Source: CANHVK01 sp046304235
GTDB taxonomy: Bacteria > Bacteroidota > Bacteroidia > Flavobacteriales_D > Crocinitomicaceae
Reading direction: 5' to 3'
NCBI GenBank assembly: GCA_046304235.1
Contig: JBKCEW010000180.1
Coordinates: 1-63,579, forward strand
Length of the DNA: 63,579 bases
Below, piece after piece: positions 58,647 to 63,579 of this stretch. Position 1 is the first letter of the stretch. Each line of letters opens with the position of its first letter. A program made the position numbers and the translations under genes. Under the pieces are notes generated by a model. The model was not told the origin of the DNA, did no database searches, and saw nothing but the letters and a program-made list of their open reading frames with translations.

Positions 58647-59876
58647 TTATGCAACTGATAGTTTAGCCACGTTTGATTTAGAAAATTTTTCTTTAGCATA
58701 ATTCACAGTGACTTTAAATTCAGCTCATTGTTCAGATGGAATGTCATACATTGCATCATTTAAAATGGCTTCACAGATTGATCGAAGTCCACGAGCTCCT
58801 AATTTAAACTCAATTGCTTTATCAACAATGAAATCTAATACAGCACCATCAAAACTTAATTTTGTACCATCTATTTCAAACAATCTCATATATTGTTTAA
58901 CTAATGCATTTTTTGGCTCTGTAAGAATTCGTTTTAGACTTTTGGCATCCAAAGGTTCTAAATATGTCAATGAAGGAAAACGTCCAATTAATTCAGGGAT
59001 TAATCCATATGATTTGATATCTGTTGGGTTGATGTATTTTAAGAAGTTATCCCCATCAATTTTTTCAGTTTCTTCCGTATTGAAACCGATTGTTTGACGG
59101 TTAATTCTTCTTGAAATAATTTTTTCGATACCATCAAAAGCACCACCACAAATAAAAAGAATGTTTTTTGTTTCAACTTGTATCATCTTCTGGTCTGGAT
59201 GTTTTCTTCCTCCTTGAGGCGGAACATTTACAACCGTTCCTTCTAATAATTTTAAAAGTGCTTGTTGCACCCCCTCACCTGAAACATCTCTTGTGATAGA
59301 GGGGTTATCGCTTTTGCGAGCAATTTTATCAATTTCATCAATAAATACAATACCCCTTTGAGCAGCATCTACATCATAATCTGCAGCTTGTAAAAGCCTA
59401 GAGAGAATACTTTCTACATCTTCACCTACATAACCTGCTTCAGTTAAAACGGTAGCATCTGCTATACAAAAAGGAACATTTAGCATTTTTGCTATTGTCT
59501 TCGCTAATAAAGTTTTACCTGTACCAGTTCTACCAACGAGGATTAAGTTTGATTTTTCAATTTCAACCTCATCCTTTTTTACTTTTTGGTTTAATCTTTT
59601 GTAGTGATTGTAAACTGCTACCGAAAGCACTTTTTTTGCATCTTCCTGACCTATAACATATTCGTCGAGTTTTTCTTTTATCTCCTTAGGTTTTAAAATA
59701 GTCAGGTCTTGTGGTTTCTTTTCACTTGTTTTTTGAAGACTAAATTCTTCTTGTACGATAGAGAAACCTTGAGTTATACAATTTTCACAAATATGCCCAG
59801 AAATCCCCGCAATCAACATACCAACTTGATTGCGCGGTCTTCCACAAAATGAGCAATTTGAATCTTTTTTTGCCAT
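58647..59876 (-). CDS. clpX: ATP-dependent Clp protease ATPase subunit ClpX, with in-frame TGA
   Basis: Unfoldase partner of ClpP. Residues 8-33 form the zinc-binding domain (Cys8, Cys11, Cys30, Cys33). The AAA+ domain has Walker A LVGRTGTGKT (about 110-120), pore loop AGYVGEDVES, Walker B GIVFIDEIDK and sensor LIPELIGRFPS. LGARGLRSICEAILNDAMYD lies in the small domain. Codon 384 is TGA (58725-58727), giving a 383-residue product ending IPSEQ. The same frame continues AEFKVTVNYAKEKFSKSNVA and ends KLSVA before a TAA at 58647, which is the normal ClpX C-terminus and normal total length (about 409). It may be a nonsense mutation, a sequencing error or read-through; coordinates here span the full frame. 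Confidence 0.9.
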
Positions 59877-59898
59877 ATATGATTATCTGTTTGACGAA

Positions 59899-60567
59899 TT
59901 ATCTTGGATTTCTAACCAATACTTCATCTACCATACCATATGCTTTAGCCTCTTCAGCCGTCATCCAATAGTCACGGTCAGAATCAGCCCATACTTTTTC
60001 GTAATCTTGTTTAGAGTGATGTGCAATAATATCGTATAATTCTTTTTTCAATTTTTGAATTTCACGTGCAGTAATTTCGATATCAGAAGCTTGACCTTGA
60101 GCACCTCCCAGTGGTTGGTGAATCATCACACGTGAATGTTTCAATGCTGTTCTTTTTCCTTCAGCACCAGCACACATCAATACAGCACCCATTGAAGCTG
60201 CCATACCTGTACAAATTGTTGCTACATCTGGTTTAATGTATTGCATAGTATCATAAATACCTAAACCAGCATATACAGATCCTCCAGGTGAGTTTAAGTA
60301 AATTTGAATGTCTTTTTTAGCATCAACTGATTCTAAAAATAATAATTGCGCATTGATGATATTAGCAACTTGGTCGTTAATTCCAGTTCCTAAAAAAATA
60401 ATTCTATCCATCATTAAACGAGAGAACACATCCATTTGAGTCATATTCAAATGACGTTCTTCAATGATATAAGGTGTTAATGAAGATTCGATATAATTTT
60501 CTAAATGCATACTGTTGATTCCAACGTGTTTTGTAGCATATTTTCTAAATTCGTCTTTTCCAAACAT
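59899..60567 (-). CDS. clpP: ATP-dependent Clp protease proteolytic subunit
   Basis: 222 residues. Catalytic triad Ser125 (GMAASMGAVL), His150 (RVMIHQPLGGAQGQ) and Asp199 (DSDRDYWM). IYLNSPGGSVYAGLGIYDTM (about 88-107) is the substrate-binding strand and oxyanion loop. The N-terminal 25-30 residues are an extension relative to the mature E. coli form and are probably a propeptide. It forms the tetradecameric chamber that works with ClpX; its stop is 22 nt before the clpX start. Confidence 0.96.
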   Translation of the reverse strand: MFGKDEFRKYATKHVGINSMHLENYIESSLTPYIIEERHLNMTQMDVFSRLMMDRIIFLGTGINDQVANIINAQLLFLESVDAKKDIQIYLNSPGGSVYAGLGIYDTMQYIKPDVATICTGMAASMGAVLMCAGAEGKRTALKHSRVMIHQPLGGAQGQASDIEITAREIQKLKKELYDIIAHHSKQDYEKVWADSDRDYWMTAEEAKAYGMVDEVLVRNPR

Positions 60568-60604
60568 AATTATAGGTTTTTATTTTCAAGGTTTAAAGTT
60601 AGCG

Positions 60605-60612
60605 CAAAAATA
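60605..60612 (-). promoter_or_regulatory. TATTTTTG -7 element of clpP-clpX
   Basis: On the minus strand TATTTTTG fits TAnnTTTG, 37 nt before the clpP ATG. No TTG at the -33 distance. Confidence 0.45.
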
Positions 60613-60662
60613 TGGATAGACACTTTTTTTAAGAAAAATTGTCGAATGATGATTGTTGAAAA

Positions 60663-61454
60663 TTAACTTACAATAATTTCAGCAATATATCCAGTATACT
60701 TTCTAAGATTGATTACTTGATTATCTTCAAAAATTAAGTATTGACCTTTAATTCCTTTAAGTGTTCCGGTGTAACTTGTAACTTTTTCGAGCGCAATACT
60801 TTTAATTTTAGAAGGATATGAAAGCACAGGATATTCAAAGGTTTCTATTTCTTCATCATCTGTAAAATAGTGTGTCAAATCGGAAGGAAGTAATTCCTCT
60901 AACTCCCATTTTTCCGCTGCTAAATCAATCGATTCATCGATCTCATTTTTAAGCATTTTTTGCCAATTGGTTTTATCAGAAAAGTGATCTTTTAATGCAA
61001 CTTCTAAGACTCCTGCTAAATATCGGTTGGGTGTTTCTGCTAATCTAATAGCTGCGCTTGCTCCTTGGTCTATCCATCTAGTTGGAATTTGTGTATTTCG
61101 TGTTACACCTACTTTTACTATATCTGATTGAGCAAGATATACTGTATGTGGTTGGTTATGATTTGCTTCCTCCCATTCTGGGTCTCTACCTTCTCCTAAA
61201 TGCGCGCGACATAGTTCAGGACGAATAATACATTCACTTGATTGTGCAGATTGAGTAAAACATTTGTAACAAAATCCTTGTCCGAATGAATTTTTAGTTA
61301 CTTTTTGGCAGTCAATACATTGTATAATTCCTGACCAATTAAGTGTGATTTTTTTTCCGATCAAATCGTTTACTAAAAATCGCTCTTCAAAATGAAGGTA
61401 GTATTTAATGGGCGAACCATGTTCAACCTGCATTTTACGAAGTTGTCCTTTCAT
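60663..61454 (-). CDS. DUF2797 protein (GIY-YIG-like fold, zinc-binding)
   Basis: 263 residues. A zinc-binding module CIDCQKVTKNSFGQGFCYKCF (positions about 46-66) is followed by CIIRPELCRAHLGEGRDPEW (about 75-94), both with paired Cys. VYLAQSDIVKVGVTR and RWIDQGASAAIRLAE (about 104-140) match DUF2797, whose core resembles GIY-YIG nucleases. No activity is established for the family. It overlaps the end of the ABC-F gene by one base (TAATG), so the two are coupled. Confidence 0.82.
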   Translation of the reverse strand: MKGQLRKMQVEHGSPIKYYLHFEERFLVNDLIGKKITLNWSGIIQCIDCQKVTKNSFGQGFCYKCFTQSAQSSECIIRPELCRAHLGEGRDPEWEEANHNQPHTVYLAQSDIVKVGVTRNTQIPTRWIDQGASAAIRLAETPNRYLAGVLEVALKDHFSDKTNWQKMLKNEIDESIDLAAEKWELEELLPSDLTHYFTDDEEIETFEYPVLSYPSKIKSIALEKVTSYTGTLKGIKGQYLIFEDNQVINLRKYTGYIAEIIVS

Positions 61455-63388
61455 TAGATATTCAATTTTTCAAGTTCTTCCATTTCTTGTTCCCAATAAC
61501 TCATAACATTATCAAGGTCTTTTTTTAGCTTTTCGTAATTATCTAAAATAGTTGAAGATTTTTCAGTGTCAGTATAATCTAAAGAGGCAATTTCTTTATC
61601 CATCTCACTAATTTTAGATTCTAACATTGCAATTTTCTCTTCGAATTTTTTAATGTTATTTTGGATGCTATTTTTTTTTCGTTTTAAATCTTTTGTTTCT
61701 TCCTGTGATAATGGTTTGGGTTTTTCTATTTCTACTACTAGCTTTTCTGATTGTTTCTTTTGTTTTAAAACAGGTTCTTCAATTTGCAATTTTTTAGCAA
61801 GATATTCTTTTACGTCGTAATGATAAATCTTCAAAGTTTTATCTTGTATATCCCAAATACGGTTGGTTAATCCATCCAAAAATTCACGGTCATGTGAAAC
61901 GATGATAAACGTTCCTTCGTAGTTTAATAATGCTTGTTTTAAAACTTCTTTTGATTGGATATCAAGGTGATTGGTAGGTTCATCGAGAATTAAAAAGTTA
62001 CAAGGACTTAACAATAATTGACACAACGCTAAACGAGTTCGTTCACCTCCAGAAAGTACGCTAACTTTTTTCTCGATTTCCTCACCTGAAAATAGAAAAG
62101 TACCTAATATGCTTCTTAATTCTTTTCGAATATCTCCTTCTGCAATGTCATCAACGGTTTCAAAAATAGTTTTGTTTGTATCAAGTTTTTCTGCTTGATC
62201 TTGAGCAAAGTAGGTGATTTTGACATTGTGACCATAATTCACAATACCATCTCCCTCTAAAGTCCCCATAATACGTTTCAGTAAGGTTGATTTACCAACA
62301 CCATTTGGTCCTAATAAAGCAATTTTTTCTCCTCTTCCAACGGTAATGTTAATGTCTTTGAACAATGTCTTTTCTTCGAAAGTTTTACCCATATCCTCTA
62401 ACTCCAATACCCACTTTCCAGGCTGATTGCTTAAAGGAAAAGAGACTTTCATTCTTGAAATGGTATCGTCATCAACTTCAATTAGTTCCGTACGATCTAA
62501 TTTTTTCATTAATGATTGTGCAAAGGAAGCTTTGTTTGCTTTCGCTCTAAATTTATCGATTAACTCTTTGGTTTGTTTGATATCTTTATCTTGTTGTTTT
62601 TTTGCATCGGTCAATCTTGCTAAATCCTCTTCTCTCTTTATTTTGTATTGAGAATAAGAGTAGGGGTAATCAAGTATTTTACCTTTTGATATTTCCAACG
62701 TTCTTTTGGTAACATTATCTAAAAACAAACGGTCGTGAGAAATTACAATTACGATTCCATCAAATTTTTGAAGGTAATTTTCTAACCAAGAAATAGAAAT
62801 AATGTCTAAGTGGTTGGTTGGTTCATCAAGAAGAATTACATCCGGTTTGTTAACCAAAATTCTTGCTAATTCCGCTCTCATTTTCCAACCACCTGAAAAA
62901 GATTTTAATGGTCGTTGAAACTCTTCTTTTTCAAACCCTAAACCTTCTAGAATGGCAGCAATTTTTTCTTCCCATTGAAATCCTTCGTGAAATCCGAAAA
63001 GATCATTTGCTTCATTGAGTTCATCTAATAGGGAAAGATAGGAATCACTTTCATAATCTGTTCTTGTAACTAAATCATGATTAACACTTTCTATTTTTTT
63101 TCGTAGGTGATTTAATGTTTCATTTGAATAATAAACAAAGTCATATACACTGCTTTCTGTATCAATTTTAATATCCTGAGTTAGGAAACCGATCGTTGTA
63201 TCTTTCGGGGTATGTATGCGACCTTCAGATGGTTTTTCTCTACCTGATATTAATTTTAACATGGTCGATTTGCCAGCACCATTTTTACCAGCTAATCCAA
63301 TTTTTTCGCCACGATTTATTTGTACAGTTATGTCTTTGAATAAAAAACCTTGTGGAAGGTATACTCCTAGTTGCTCGATGTTAATCAT
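61454..63388 (-). CDS. ABC-F family ATPase
   Basis: 644 residues, two ABC domains without membrane segments. Walker A motifs are GLAGKNGAGKSTMLKL (about 31-46) and LLGPNGVGKSTLLKR (about 350-365). Signature motifs are SFSGGWKMRAELARIL and VLSGGERTRLALCQLLL. Walker B motifs are VILLDEPTNHLDI and FLILDEPTNHLDI. The P-site tRNA interaction motif (PtIM) linker lies between them. A C-terminal coiled coil (about 560-644, rich in Lys and Glu) is present. ABC-F proteins act on the ribosome; this one resembles housekeeping Uup/YdiF types more than antibiotic resistance types. Confidence 0.94.
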   Translation of the reverse strand: MINIEQLGVYLPQGFLFKDITVQINRGEKIGLAGKNGAGKSTMLKLISGREKPSEGRIHTPKDTTIGFLTQDIKIDTESSVYDFVYYSNETLNHLRKKIESVNHDLVTRTDYESDSYLSLLDELNEANDLFGFHEGFQWEEKIAAILEGLGFEKEEFQRPLKSFSGGWKMRAELARILVNKPDVILLDEPTNHLDIISISWLENYLQKFDGIVIVISHDRLFLDNVTKRTLEISKGKILDYPYSYSQYKIKREEDLARLTDAKKQQDKDIKQTKELIDKFRAKANKASFAQSLMKKLDRTELIEVDDDTISRMKVSFPLSNQPGKWVLELEDMGKTFEEKTLFKDINITVGRGEKIALLGPNGVGKSTLLKRIMGTLEGDGIVNYGHNVKITYFAQDQAEKLDTNKTIFETVDDIAEGDIRKELRSILGTFLFSGEEIEKKVSVLSGGERTRLALCQLLLSPCNFLILDEPTNHLDIQSKEVLKQALLNYEGTFIIVSHDREFLDGLTNRIWDIQDKTLKIYHYDVKEYLAKKLQIEEPVLKQKKQSEKLVVEIEKPKPLSQEETKDLKRKKNSIQNNIKKFEEKIAMLESKISEMDKEIASLDYTDTEKSSTILDNYEKLKKDLDNVMSYWEQEMEELEKLNI

Positions 63389-63392
63389 AAAG

Positions 63393-63400
63393 CAAAGATA
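63393..63400 (-). promoter_or_regulatory. TATCTTTG -7 element of ABC-F gene
   Basis: On the minus strand TATCTTTG ends only 4-5 nt before the ATG at 63388, so the transcript would start at or near the start codon (leaderless). The next in-frame ATG is much further downstream, so this start is otherwise well supported by homology. Confidence 0.5.
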
Positions 63401-63472
63401 ATAATACCTACATAAATAACTTTTAGTAAAACTATGTTATACTTGTATTTTTAATTGCTTTAATTTTTATCA

Positions 63473-63579
63473 ATGAACATTGAAGTTTTCTATCCAAAAA
63501 GTGCTGAATTAGAAAAGATTATTGAATGTTTTTATTTTATTGAACGAAATCATGAGGACGAATCAGTATCGTATTTAAC
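63473..63579 (+). CDS. N-terminus of a probable AraC-type regulator, truncated by window end
   Basis: The frame opens at an ATG (63473) and runs off the right edge after 35 codons: MNIEVFYPKSAELEKIIECF then YFIERNHEDESVSYL. The N-terminal shape (polar start, ELxxxIECFYFIE) resembles flavobacterial AraC-family regulators, but too little is seen for certainty. Confidence 0.4.
   Translation, partial: MNIEVFYPKSAELEKIIECFYFIERNHEDESVSYL

Noticed and set aside
58725..58727. Genome-wide reassignment of TGA to an amino acid
   Set aside because: TGA is a normal stop for several genes in this window, including ATGA overlaps at 10373, 17952 and 28091, so the clpX case is local.
58708..59097. 129-codon plus-strand frame opposite clpX
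   Set aside because: It is antisense to conserved ClpX sequence, has no recognisable protein features and no promoter or ribosome-binding context.

Overview
The window is an AT-rich chromosomal segment from a member of the Bacteroidota, most likely the order Flavobacteriales. The reasons are a secreted protein with a C-terminal type IX secretion (T9SS) sorting domain, promoters of the Bacteroidota TTG/TAnnTTTG type ahead of several genes, a class I fumarase, a DAHP synthase fused to chorismate mutase, and a carotenoid (crtI-crtB) operon. I cannot assign a genus. Most of the window is densely packed core gene content, with many 1-14 bp overlaps between co-directional genes.

Layout. 1-3.7 kb: minus-strand pair of a truncated WG-repeat protein and a lipoprotein. 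3.8-8.9 kb: enoyl-CoA hydratase-like enzyme, then translation genes rplM-rpsI-rpsB-tsf and pyrH-frr. 9-11.3 kb: alpha/beta hydrolase and MurG-like glycosyltransferase. 11.4-17.6 kb: fumarase, trmB, an orphan response regulator, tsaB and two shikimate-pathway genes. 17.6-19.3 kb: HEPN/MNT toxin-antitoxin-like pair, rhodanese, TrmH-type methyltransferase. 19.4-24.4 kb: mutS, tRNA-Gly and tRNA-Leu, pterin dehydratase, class V aminotransferase, a small exported protein. 24.9-32.7 kb: metzincin-like protease, umuDC with a duplicated upstream element, and a T9SS-exported repeat protein. 32.8-42.7 kb: fabD, pdhB, etfBA, a DUF151 nuclease, thyA-folA, a glycosyltransferase, topB, rlmH and a cupin. 42.7-46.2 kb: membrane protein, PIG-V-like mannosyltransferase, PaiB-like protein.

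46.2-50.4 kb is the accessory part. It holds a decayed ParE toxin with an intact ParD, a putative modification-reader/nuclease gene, a SnoaL-like protein and a Crp-family regulator. The first two loci are separated and bordered by two families of long near-identical repeats in a regular alternating order, which looks cassette-like. 50.5-51.5 kb carries three tandem short SSB paralogues.

51.5-56.5 kb is a minus-strand light/UV protection operon: ECF sigma factor, phytoene desaturase, phytoene synthase, IPP isomerase, a 6-pyruvoyl-tetrahydropterin-synthase-like protein and DNA photolyase. 56.7-58.5 kb is a PhoR/PhoB-like two-component pair. 58.6-60.6 kb is clpX-clpP; clpX carries an in-frame TGA 25 codons before the expected C-terminus, and the coding sequence continues intact after it. 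The window ends with a DUF2797 protein, an ABC-F ATPase and the start of a probable regulator.

The observations most worth following are the clpX TGA, the repeat-bounded accessory cassettes with the nuclease candidate, the triple SSB array, the ECF-carotenoid-photolyase operon, the HEPN protein lacking its motif histidine, and the duplicated element in front of umuDC.
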